Assembly (NCBI GenBank): GCA_028023455.1
Contig: JAQFVV010006238.1
Location: 3,294,572-3,358,571, forward strand
Direction of reading: 5' to 3'
Length of the DNA stretch: 64,000 nt
Origin: Epiperipatus broadwayi
Lineage: Eukaryota; Onychophora; Udeonychophora; Euonychophora; Peripatidae
Shown: piece after piece, positions 34,278 to 45,507 of the stretch
Layout: every line of letters begins with the position of its first letter
Position numbering within the stretch: the stretch's first letter is position 1
Program-made: the position numbers and the translations under genes
Notes under the pieces: model-generated
Told to the model about the DNA's origin: nothing
What the model saw: only the letters and a program-made list of their open reading frames with translations
The model's database searches: none

Positions 34278-37200
34278 AACAGATTCTTATTATGTGAACA
34301 GATTCGTATTTTATTTCTGAAAGTTATAATATTCTAAACAGTTAATTAAAACTTGTTAAACATGCAATAGGATCTTTTACAAAGATTTGCCAAATCGGAC
34401 TTGTTTTGTAATCATTCAAAGATTTCATGTCTATTTCTCTTTTGTCATATGGTATAGATGCTTTGAGATTGCACATTAGCATGGTTTTTGCCATTATTTT
34501 TAAGAATATATGGACACATTATGCAAGAATGCATTAATGGGTTAATTGTGTTAACACATTGCATACATAGTAAAAATTTGTACAATCTGGGCTTTGCCTC
34601 TCATCTGTATTGTTTTCCTGATCATATATAGTGTTCAAAAATACTTGTGAGGAATTGATAATTATTATTTTTAGTAACATTATTTACTGCTTATGTCCTA
34701 CAAATCTATGATTAACGCTGTGGAGGTTATGATTAAAAAATTTGCAGTGTTGGTCACATATATATATACACGAGAAATATAGTCATTACTGATATATGCT
34801 GAAATTGGGGGAAAAGTTCAAAAATATTGCATATATTATATGTGTTTAATAAAGTACACAATTTTTTTTTAATTTTGGTTACGATCCAAAAATTAAATTA
34901 AATAAAAATGTAAAGAATAAAATTTTTTATTGTAAATAATGGATATTGCTAAAATGTCAAACTAAAAAAATGTCTTTAACATTAATTAATCAGAATCTTT
35001 AGTAGTTGGCTTTTCAACCATTTTGTAATAGTCATCGCAAGTAATATTGATTTGTTCAAGGGATAAATGCTTTTCACAACTACATCAACCCAGATTTCAG
35101 AGTTTGCAATCTCAGATATAATTTGCTACCGAATATCACACACTCTAATAAAATGTGTGTTATAACTTAACTGATGACTTATATAAAATGGCTTAACATT
35201 AATTACATACAAATACACAGCTAATCATGACCTTGGATGTATACACCTGATACATGTAACAATATTTAAGAAAAGAGTTTGTATGTCTCAGATTAATCAT
35301 GACGTCTGCATTTTATATTTTGATAAAAATAATAAAAAGGAATTTGAACTTCGGTACCGGTTTTTTTTTTTTTAATTTTAAAAGAATGATGTTAATCAGC
35401 TAATGTCTAGTATCTTAGGCTCAGGAATGAGAAAAATATGTGTCACTATTAAATTATATTTGAGAAATTGGCTTAAAGAAAATTGTAGAAAACTTTATAA
35501 TAGTTCATAGTTGTCATTTTAAATCTATTCTTCAGAGCAAAGTATAATTGAACTTTAAAGTTTTAATTTATTTATATATATTATAACGGAACGGCCTTTC
35601 TGTGGTATACACAAAAGTGGGTCGTTTCCTCATGATAAAGAAAAGAATATATCTCTGCTGTCCACATTCATGCATACCTGTCACACATTAAATTCTTACC
35701 TAGGAGAGGATAGAGTAAGATCTAAATAACTACTGATTCTACCCTTAATCTATCATTCATATTACAGTTTACTTGCATTATTCCGGATTTCGAACTCAGG
35801 GAAATGTTGCTTGATCCTCTGGTTCATAATCTATTTGTATCACCGAAGTCGGAATATGTGTAAAATATGTCTGTTAGTGGGAATGAGTGGTTTATTGTAT
35901 ATATGCAAGTAATAATTGTAATATGTGTGTAAGGATATGACATAAACAAAATTTAATCACAGAAAAATAAACCAAGAATCGTGTTTTAACATTTAAATAA
36001 ATTTAATAATCGTATTCACATTGATTAGTATTTGAACAAGAAAATTTAAAACAAAATTAGGGAAAACTCATTTAGACATTAGTGGTCATTATTTATGCTT
36101 GGTTTATACCAATGTCCCAACTTATGATCCCATAAAGAATAACCACTAGACATCCCAATTAACACGAATGATTTTCCTATTCTATACAACATTGCTATAA
36201 ATAGTACAGTATTCATTTACTTTTTTTTTAAATCTTTTATTTAACGTCATGATTGTTTAAAAGACCCCACCTCTGTCATGTATGATGTGTATACGATGAA
36301 AAAGAATTATAAGTTCATGAGATAAATAATTAAAAAGATATGCAAAGAAAATATAAAAAAAAATATCAACAATTAACACAAACTTTAGAATAAACAATTA
36401 AAGAAATTGTATGTGTTGCACATATATGAATGTTGAATTTATATATGTAATAGATAACGTCTTACCTTCATAATCAAGAGCGTACCTCAGATTTTGTCTA
36501 CCCAAGGTAATATTGTGAATGAAGAATTTTTTTATTCCACAAATCTTAAATTAAAGCTATTTGGCCCTATATTAAAATAAAATAAAATTGATATATAGCA
36601 TAACACAATTTGGCTTTATAGTTCATATAGACATTGTTCTAATGGCTTGTTCCCATAATCCATGGTGGTTCCTTTACGCATAGCTGGGAATTAGAACATC
36701 CTCTGGATAGTTTGACTTTACTAGCCTTCGAACTGGAACATACTAACCTAAAGAATATTAGTTTAAGTGATATACTAAAAGATTAAAAACCCAATATTGG
36801 TTTGATCAGTTCATTTGAATCCACAGATCTATTATTCACTGGTCTTGATCACTTTGTTTCTAATTAATGAAGAAAAAAGGTTGGAAAGCTATTGCATTTA
36901 GTTATTGAAAAATTACTCTTACTTATTGAAACTTAAAGTTTAGCATAGTTAGGGAATTTATAGAATTTATTTAAAATTATTGAATATGGTTTAGTATTCA
37001 ATTCAGTATTAAGAGCTATTTGGTGTGTGTTATGCTTGGGTAGTAGCAAAATCCCTCTCACTGATCCAAGTGTATCTTGTATATCACCCTTTAAGCTATG
37101 TGAATCCTGAGAAGGATAAGTTATATCAACTTATGATAAGATTTGAATTTAGGGTAAATTTGTATCCAGTTAATTATTGTAATTAGAGTGGCATTGTGTT

Positions 37201-37377
37201 ACATTCATCGTGAGATATAAGGTCAACCAAACTTTAAAGTATCTATTACTTCTTTTGTCTGAAATGTATAGTTGGTTTTGACTTTATGTTGAATATTCTG
37301 GTCTTAGTAAGTTTAGAATCTGTATTTTATTTAATTGTCTTATTATCATTTAATTCACTATCAAATTTAGAGTTTTG

Positions 37378-37670
37378 TACATCATCTTTCATCATCATCA
37401 TTCCTCTCATCTGTCATTTCTTTATTCTCTTTTTTCATCCTAATTCATAATCTTAATTCACTCATCATTCATTAGCTCTTATTCCATTCTCATCTTAGTC
37501 ATCCATTAACTCTTACACATCTTCATTCTCAGACTCATTTTATTTTATTATTTAATTATTACTTATTTGCATCATTCATTTAATCATTTACATCCTCATT
37601 TACTTATTGCCTAATTTATACTTCTAATTTCATATTCATTCCATCGATCTGATTACTATTTATTTATTAG
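37378..37670. repeat. Degenerate CATT/TCAT-rich, G-poor tract
   Basis: About 290 bases are composed almost only of T, C and A on the plus strand, with repeated TCATT, CATC and ACTTATT words and hardly any G. It looks like an old microsatellite that has decayed. It has no coding value. Confidence 0.6.
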
Positions 37671-39489
37671 TTTGACAAATATGAAGTTTATTTTATAATT
37701 TTTTTTTGTTTGTGGATTTTGAGGCTAGCTTGACCAGAAATTATTAATCACCTTGCGATCTTCTCTAAGATTATAGTTTCATGCGATCTTAGCTAATAAA
37801 GAAATCATCTTTAGTTTATCATTTATTTTAGGCATATATTCTAGATTAGTTGTAGCTAGGAAGGTTACAGAGAAAGATATGGTTTCCAAACGTATAAATT
37901 GGACTAGTTAGATTAGTGGGAAAGGCAATTGGGATTATGGCACCCAGAAATGTGTAGGCCTGATTGTCCAATGATCAGAGGAGAAGGTTACAATATATAT
38001 AATATTAAATTAGAGAAAAATCAAATGTTTCTTTTCTTATTTTTTAACAAGTTGTTTATGTTAATATGTAGAAAAGATGACTTCAACAATAAAGTAAAAA
38101 GAATGAGCATGAACTGGTTTAATATAATAGATACAATGAACTTTTTTATTTAAAAAAGAAAGGAAAATATTCTTCTATCTGTGGAAAAAATCTACCATTC
38201 CCTACACAAAGGAGATGAATGGAAAGTTTGAAGACCTGCGTTGATCAATTTGGAGCTGTAATACTTTAAAAAAAAAAAAAATCTTTTACAAGGATTTTAG
38301 AAAGCGAGAAGAAACATTCAGTTTGTAAAACACCTAAACAAAGAATTTGAAAATTAATAAGCTGCAAACAAAATAAAGTATTCGAATCTCTAAAACTACT
38401 ATTGATTCCCCACTATACATTTCCAGACCTAAATATAAAAACATGCAATAGAAGAAATATTGATGTTGCTCCAATCAATTTAAACTACGAAAACAAATAT
38501 AAGTAATAACAAAAGTAAATATGCAGTGCTAAGTGCAAGGAAAACATCGTATAAGGAAGCTCATCGTTGATCGCGGAGCCACCATCAAGATTGATATGGG
38601 ATTGTCCTATCTCTCCATGCCTGGATTGATAAACATCGAACCGATCCATTATGAATTCTTTTTTTTTTACTCTTCATTTCAAAATATGTTTAATTATTAA
38701 GTTAGGATGCCCTAGATATACTCATAAATTATAGGGCTTAACACAATTATTCCGATATATCTACATATAGTGACTTTTACAATATTGATTGATGATTTCC
38801 CTATAATCACAGGATATGTCGATAGCAATAACAATAATAATGTGTGGGTGTGTTGATTAACAATAAGAATACTGACAACTAAATAAATTTTTAGCACAAC
38901 AATATTTATTTACATTATGTACAAGTCTCTTTCAGACACATTACACGAAACAAGATAAATCCATTCCAAAATTAGGGATGGAAATTGATGATGTGGTAAG
39001 TAATGACCAACTAATATGACAAACATTTTGGATATGTTTCTTTATTATTCTCTCAGGTAGACTAAGACAGTTAAACTTATTTGAGCTATCTTAGCATTGA
39101 AATTGCAAACAAAATGTATTAATATCTTTTGGATATACGCCACTTTTAAATATAAAAAAAAACCCTCTTAATTACAATTTATTATATCAAACTGTAGCTG
39201 TTTGAGTTATTAGAATATGATAAGGGCAATTATCACATTCCAATACAAGTAATAATTTATTATAATTTACTATATAAAAATTTTATTGCATTGATGTGGG
39301 GCAAACATCATAAGTTAAATGCACATATGACACTAAATCACTATGTCCACAACTTAACCCATTTATTAATTAACTGATCTTACTAATTCATAAGTAAATA
39401 CCTACTTGTTGAAAACCAATCCACATTGTCCATGTACACACCTGGCTCTTTTATGTAGAAGTTCTACAAACACTAGTAAGTTTTGGTTG

Positions 39490-39540
39490 GTCTGTTTATA
39501 AACTGATGAAGATTACACATCAGAAAGACGCTATTTCAAT
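39490..39540 (+). ncRNA. Weak hammerhead-like motif
   Basis: CTGATGA (39503-39509) is followed by a GAT / ATC hairpin and GAAA, then GACGCTA. A reading with CTA as cleavage triplet leaves only three stem I pairs (AAA with TTT). An A-A mismatch sits at the base of stem II. It could be a decayed member of the Penelope-type hammerheads or chance. Confidence 0.25.
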
Positions 39541-40447
39541 TAGACAACACTATCTATATCAATGTCCCATAATCTGATTTTTATCTTATCCTTGCTATTC
39601 GATAAAAAAAAAAAAAAACACTACACTTTATCATACACGGTGGAATATTAACTATATAACTTTTTGAGGGATCTAAATAAAGGAGGCTCTACAAAACAAC
39701 ATGATAGTTGTATATCAAGAAACAACATAATAGTTATATAAGAATATGGCCAATTCTGATACCTTTTCATAGGTATAAAAGTGTGGGCACCACGGGATCA
39801 TCCTTTTTTTTTTTTTAGGCTTAACTATGCTCTAAGTACTAACTCTTAATCAGCCCCAACAATATCATCCTCTCATATTAACCAACAATGGGGAATTCTC
39901 CATTATTCCATGTACAATATTAATTATTATTATATCTAAGGCTCTTATATGTAGCCCAAACTCATCCTAAAATCTCTCACAAATTCTGATCAATACAATA
40001 GCAAGGTAAAACAATACTAATAATCTAAGTGGAAACATAAATATTCCATTGCACATTGCAGAAACTGTTAAAGTTTTATAAACAGACCACCAATATCAGT
40101 AAAATAACCATTAATTATTTCAAAATAATAATTATACCTTTTATTATCGCAAGCCATGTACACGTAAACAAGGAGGATTAAACTACATTTTGTATTTAAA
40201 GCGGACATTTTTGTTCATAAGCCAAATTAAGCAATAATAAAAAAAAATACTTATTAAAATATTTTATGATTAAGTCAAATAATTTTTACTTTTGGGAAAT
40301 ATGTACGAGTGCGTGTGCGGCGCAACAGTTCCCAAAAGCTATTAATACAAAATAGCTAACTAAAAATAATAAACTAGCTGAGCGCTGTCAAAGGATCTTG
40401 CCTTCATAATCATAGCTTACTAATACATTTAATGATATGCAAATATG

Positions 40448-40771
40448 CTAATTCCATTTTTTTGATAAAGCATAGCACGTGTCCTTCCTATTTATGGCAT
40501 CGTTGTCTCGTGAGATGAATAAAGCCTCTTTGATTTTTCTTTTAAGGTCATGTCTCTCTCTACACACGATTGTGGGATTATCCGGAATGCACTCATGGTG
40601 ACTTGTGCTCTGGTGCTGATAGAAAACTGAATAGATAGAAGGATCGTTGCGAGCTCTATTGTATGAATATTTATGTTGTGCTAATCGTGTGGCCAAAGAT
40701 GCTCTACTTTCCCCATAATATGAGCCTTTACAATTATTATTGGAACATGCAATATTATATTCTGTGTGGGG
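40448..40771 (-). pseudogene. Penelope-like GIY-YIG endonuclease fragment, left arm
   Basis: The protein reads EYNIACSNNNCKGSYYGESR then ASLATRLAQHKYSYNRARND and ends ...YALSKKWN. The YNI...YYGES pair corresponds to the GIY and YIG strands, and TRLAQHK holds the helix with the usual Arg. Penelope-like proteins end with this domain. It lacks the reverse transcriptase that should precede it. The open frame continues across the palindrome centre into antisense of the other arm, so its apparent first ~45 residues are artefactual. Confidence 0.8.
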
Positions 40772-40794
40772 GGTATGTAAAAGTGGAGTTTGGT

Positions 40795-41121
40795 CAGACC
40801 CCACACATAGTATATAATATTGCATGTTCCAATAATAATTGTAAAGGCTCATATTATGGGGAAAGTAGAGCATCTTTGGCCACGCGATTAGCACAACATA
40901 AATATTCATACAATAGAGCTCGCAACGATCCTTCTACCTATTCAGTTTTCTATCAGCACCAGAGCACAAGTCACCACGAGTGCATTCCGGATAATCCCAC
41001 AATCTATAGAGAGGGACATGACCTTAAAAGAAAAATCAAAGAGGCTTTATTCATCTCACGAGACAACGATGCCATAAGTAGGAAGGACACGTGCTATGCT
41101 TTATCAAAAAAATGGAATTAG
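40795..41121 (+). pseudogene. Penelope-like GIY-YIG endonuclease fragment, right arm
   Basis: This is the mirror copy of the left arm: VYNIACSNNNCKGSYYGESR, ASLATRLAQHKYSYNRARND, then HHECIPDNPTI and LKRKIKEALFISRDNDAISR, ending YALSKKWN. The differences are few (for example YREGHD here for CRERHD on the left). The GIY-YIG strands and the basic helix are complete. Upstream codons to 40663 are read-through of the opposite arm and should not be counted. Confidence 0.8.
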
Positions 41122-41896
41122 CATATTTGCATATCATTAAATGTATTAGCAAGCTATGATTATGAAGGCAAGATCCTTTGACAGCCCTCAGCTAGTTTAT
41201 TATTTTTAGTTAGCTATTTTGTATTAATAGCTTTTGGGAACAGTTGTGCCGCACATGCACTCGTGCTTAAATTATTTTATATAATAGAACAATGGTATCA
41301 TTATGTGTATATTTTTGACCACTTTGGGTCTATTTGTTCCCCTCCTCAATATAATATTAACATCTGTTTTAGCAGTGAAAGAGAAAACATTTCTCTTTCT
41401 TGCCAGATAAATAATATTTAACATTATGCTTTCCCTTCATTGGGAAAATAATATAAATATGGATAATAAATGTATATAACTTTATACACAGCTACATCAT
41501 TACTTAGTTATATTCTATACCCTGATATATATATAAAAAAAAAAACCTAATACCTGAATAACACATGAAAGAAAAAAAAAAAACGCATTACATTATTATA
41601 TATAGCAATTAACAAACTAAACAAACATTACTTTTTCTACCATTGGACTTTATCGAAGTTTGATTCGTTCTTATAAGTAAAACAGTATGAAAACGGATAT
41701 GGTAAGCAAACATTCCTGAGTAATATATATATTTTGGTTATCCGGTTTAATATTAACATCTTCAGACAAAATTCAAACATTTCTTCAATGGCAATAGAAA
41801 TCCTTTATCGGTTTGTGTACTAATGTAAGCATACTGAAGCAATATTAAAACATTTTCGAGAATAAGTCACTTAAAATAGGTTTAATTAATATCTAT

Positions 41897-42420
41897 TGAT
41901 TTGTTTATTTTTTTTTCCATCTGCGCGAAGATCTGTTATACTCTTAAATAATCTGGGTGATTTTAAAACCGTTTAAAATATTATTACATTGCAAGTTATT
42001 TACTAACGATAAAATAAATAAATACTTCTTTCACTTTCCTTTTATCAGCCAATTATGATGTTTTAAGTTATACTGAGAAGAATCTATTTAATTATAAATA
42101 CGATCTTCTAAGCGATTTTAATTAATATGTAACATGTATTTTTCCAAATGTAGCACAATTATAATCAGTTTATTACGATCTTTGAAAATAAACTTTTAAA
42201 TCATTTATGAATTTTGTTTACTTTGTTTTTCCCATCCACAGCAATTGTTACAATCTTAAATAATCTGGATAATTTTAAACACTTGAAATATTATTACTTT
42301 ATATGTTGTATAATCAAGAAAAAAAAAATCAATCTTTCTTTATTCACTATTATTGGCAATTTATTTCATATTTAAGAATGTTAAGCAGAATTGATTTAAT
42401 AGTAAGCAATTATTAATAAT
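41897..42420. repeat. Diverged two-unit tandem repeat, period about 320 bp
   Basis: The words TTAAATAATCTGG, GATTTTAAAA/ATTTTAAAC, AATATTATTAC, TCTTTC, and GAA..ATTTAAT recur in the same order from about 41897 and about 42216. Similarity is patchy. No function is apparent. Confidence 0.4.
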
Positions 42421-43099
42421 ATATATACGTGACTGCTTCCCGGGGAATATCAGAGCAGACGATTTCTCTTCCCAATGAAATAAGAAATATTTTATGCACT
42501 TTTCTTTTCAAACTAATTACTTTATATGATTTAAAGTGAAATTTTAATTTCTTCATTATTTCTTGAAACTTTTCTTCAAATGATTTAGAATATTTTTTTG
42601 AAATATTAATTTATACACAAATGGATTTTTCTGCTTAATGCTGAATTAATGGCAGCGCGAAAATTAAAATACTTTAATCTTTTTTTTCTCTTCAGTCTAA
42701 ATAACTTTTGTGTTATGATTAGTTCTGATAATTGATTAAAATAAAGAAAACAAAAATAATTGCTTACGTTTTCTGGTATTATTAGCCATTCCAAATAGTA
42801 CGTTTCGGCAAATACTTATTCAAATAGCGGTCCTTCCAGTGTTTCCTTCAGTAGGCAAAGTTAAGAATCTAAGATCGATGAAAAGTAGTGTAGAGATTTC
42901 ACAGGGTTATTAAGTTTACTCCATACTATTCAAATCCATATATCTATGAAATTTTGTCCCAATTAATTTTAAAAAATTTAATATTTTCTAGCTTATTTCT
43001 TCTATTTTACTTCAGAAGTGGGGTTGTAGTCTTGTTCCATTTACATTTCTTAGAGTAGTCCCCTTCCTCAATATAATATTATATACTTTGTATTACCTG

Positions 43100-43130
43100 G
43101 CAGTGATTGGTTCTCAATGAACCAATCACT
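43100..43130. repeat. Small perfect hairpin
   Basis: CAGTGATTGGTTC (43100-43112) and its exact complement (43118-43130) enclose the 5-base loop TCAAT. It is too short for a microRNA precursor. A CCTCAATATAATATTA segment shared with 41345-41362 lies just upstream, so it is probably part of an unrecognised repeat. Confidence 0.6.
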
Positions 43131-44055
43131 GTAAAATGTGAATAAAGTAAGTTTTATCCCTCTAGTGAGAATCATCTAGACTGATGCATTTCAATTTACA
43201 TTAAAATATAGTATATTTAAAGATTGTTTATAAAAAATTTAGTAAGACATATAAATTGATTTTGCTGTTTATTTTTAATTGTTGTTTAATAATAAGTTTT
43301 AAATACTTTCTTATTTTCAAATTGGTTTTACACTATTACAATATTATTTGAACTACCACTGGAAATTGTGATAAAATATTTATGAGATAAATATCCATTC
43401 CATCAGAATCTCCAGTGCATTATCAGTCTAAACCATCATCACCATCTTAAGATATTTCTTAGTGGGAAAATTATAATCCACGAGCATTTCACTCTATAAC
43501 TAGTCTCTACACATTGATGTTCAATATCTTAACAAATTATTACCAATTAAAATTTAAAATTTTACACATTTATCCACTGGATAAAAACTACTATCTCTGA
43601 GCCAAAACATATGGTTACAATATATATATATTTTCTTGATTGCCTTCACTTTTCTGATCTGTTGTATGTTGCTCTTGTGTATTGGTAATCGTAAAACAGT
43701 TAATGTTAATTGTAATGATTAATTGTCATATTTATTTGACTGACTTGATTTAAACTTTGGTTTAATGTTTATTTAGATTGGGCTTTAAAACGTAATTAAT
43801 GTTTTATCATTTTATGTGCCCTAACATTACCTAATATTATTCAGTAACACTAATATCATGTGGCTTGAATTAGAGTTGGGCCTCATATTCTGTGTACTAG
43901 GTATTGGAGGGTGTTGGAGGTATCCGTAACACAATCTATCTTAATAATCGAATTGTTAGGTGCTCAGGAGATCATATGAAGTTTGAACATTCAGATGAAG
44001 GAAATGACACAAATTGGGAGTTTTATTTTTGTTTTGCTGAGCTGTAAATTGATCA

Positions 44056-44183
44056 GGAACTTTAGCGTCTGAATTCTCTATTCTATCACTTAGTTAAATT
44101 CATAGGATGCATGCATTCACATATGTAGATGGAACTTTAACGTTTGAATTTTCTATTCTATCACTTAGTTAAACTCATAGGAC
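44056..44183. repeat. Two-unit 75-bp tandem repeat
   Basis: GGAACTTTAGCGTCTGAATT at 44056 and its near copy at 44131 both continue TCTATTCTATCACTTAGTTA and CATAGGA. A short CATA microsatellite follows at about 44184-44205. Confidence 0.75.
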
Positions 44184-44709
44184 ATATACATACATACATA
44201 CATATAAGCCACAGTATTTCTCTTTTTTTTTCTGAATGGAAACTTTTGTCCTCATAAAAATAATTAAAATTTCAACCAAACTTCATTGACTATACTTAAA
44301 ATTAACAATCATTTATTAATTAAACTATCAAGCCATTATAGAATGAACAATATCAATTTGATTATCAATTAGGTATGGCTGAAAGGTTAATTGTTGTCAT
44401 GAGAATAGTATTTTTCATTCAAAGTAGAAAAAAACAGAATATAGTGCTTTATCGTTATACTTTATGATTTTAGGTATACAGTGTATTTCAATAAAAAGAT
44501 GATCTATGAAACCCTCTAAGTTGCCTGTGATTCCATCTCTGAATCAATATATTTGTTTAGCAACACAGTTTAGCTATTCATCATAAAAATTTTAAGGCAT
44601 TAGTTTATGTCTGAATAATGAATTATGATAAAGTGTGTCAATGGGTTTCATATCTTAATCTTCAATAGAATAATGCACTAACTTTAAATTTTGTTTTATA
44701 TTGAGCAAA

Positions 44710-44829
44710 ATGGCTACTAGAACATTGGATATGATTCAAACTGTACATGGCAATGAAGCCATGAGTTGCAAGAATGTTTTCAAGTATTCCGCGATGGCAG
44801 GGAGAACACATTCACATTTCATTCAGTAT
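44710..44829 (+). pseudogene. Mariner-type transposase N-terminal scrap
   Basis: The translation TLDMIQTVHGNEAMSCKNVF followed by KY matches the helix-turn-helix start of Mos1-like (mariner/SETMAR) transposases, where ...TFEML...YG..AMSR..VFEWHKRF is typical. It ends after 39 codons with no DDD catalytic domain. It is a short dead remnant in AGK intron 3. Confidence 0.55.
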
Positions 44830-45431
44830 TAACTGCCAGTTTGGAGATATGGATATAAGCATTATTATCATTTAGTGTCCATTAATTACTGAAATTTTTT
44901 GTAAATGGTAAAGGTAATTGTTCCAGGAAGCAATATGTTAGTAGAGATCATCATGTGATCATTTGTTTGTATAATTATTATGGCATAGTTTCACTTTGAA
45001 TTATCCTGAGCTGTTTGACATGCTACATTGCTGTACTGACAGAATCAAGCTAATGACTGATTGCTGGGTCAGTGCCCAATCTGTCATTTATGATGCTCTA
45101 AAATCACATGACTCATTTTATCTCAAATTTTTAGACTGAAGAAACTTTTCAGAAAGCTACTTAGTATATCAGACTAATCACTATTTTATTCTTAATTATT
45201 ACTCCCCCATTCGGCTTTGATAGTAGTGATATGATTGAAAAAAAAACATTTGAAATTTAACTTGGATGTAGCTTGTTATATGTAAAATGCGTTTGAGTTG
45301 TTACTATATTATGATGATATAATATTTAAGACTGGCAGTAAATAGTATTAATTGAAATTATTTTTATTAAAAAATAATATTATTATGTATGTTTTATTTT
45401 GAGAATTTATTTACATATTTATTTTTTCAAG

Positions 45432-45507
45432 AAAAGGAAAACATCAATTTGAAAAATACTGTGTCCCATTACTCCATTTGGCTGGTATTAAAGTGAGCAT
45501 TGTGAGG
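45432..45507 (+). CDS. AGK: AGK coding exon 4
   Basis: A 76-base exon. It completes Gly and encodes KGKHQFEKYCVPLLHLAGIK then VSIVR, matching vertebrate [27 protein letters not shown]. This is the helix and second strand of the catalytic fold. The acceptor is TTTTTTCAAG and the donor GTAAGT. It ends in phase 0. Confidence 0.93.

Larger units (their letters stand above)
40303..41266. mobile_element. 964-bp palindrome of two Penelope-like endonuclease ends
   Basis: Two arms of about 470 bp (40303-40772 and 40799-41266) are inverted copies with few differences around a ~26-bp spacer. Each arm encodes the same GIY-YIG endonuclease end and the same 3' flank (TTTTGGGAACAGTTG...CACTCG). Inverted, truncated pairs are common for Penelope-like elements. 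No Penelope reverse transcriptase is present. In AGK pre-mRNA this would fold into a hairpin of several hundred base pairs. Confidence 0.85.
33859..45431 (+). other. AGK intron 3 (11.6 kb)
   Basis: It contains the short family A element with a hammerhead (34009-34277), a degenerate CATT-rich tract (37378-37670), a weak hammerhead-like motif (39490-39540), the Penelope palindrome (40303-41266), a tandem repeat (41897-42420), a small perfect hairpin (43100-43130), a 75-bp duplication (44056-44183) and a mariner-like scrap (44710-44829). About 34300-37370 and 37700-39480 show nothing recognisable. Confidence 0.8.

Noticed and set aside
34975-35115. Minus-strand run ending ...CDDYYKMVEKPTTKDSD and a stop
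   Set aside because: Looks protein-like for about 30 codons, but stops on both sides and no family recognised.
40663-40794. First ~45 codons of the palindrome frames (MNIYVVLI...)
   Set aside because: They are antisense of the opposite endonuclease arm, an artefact of the inverted repeat.
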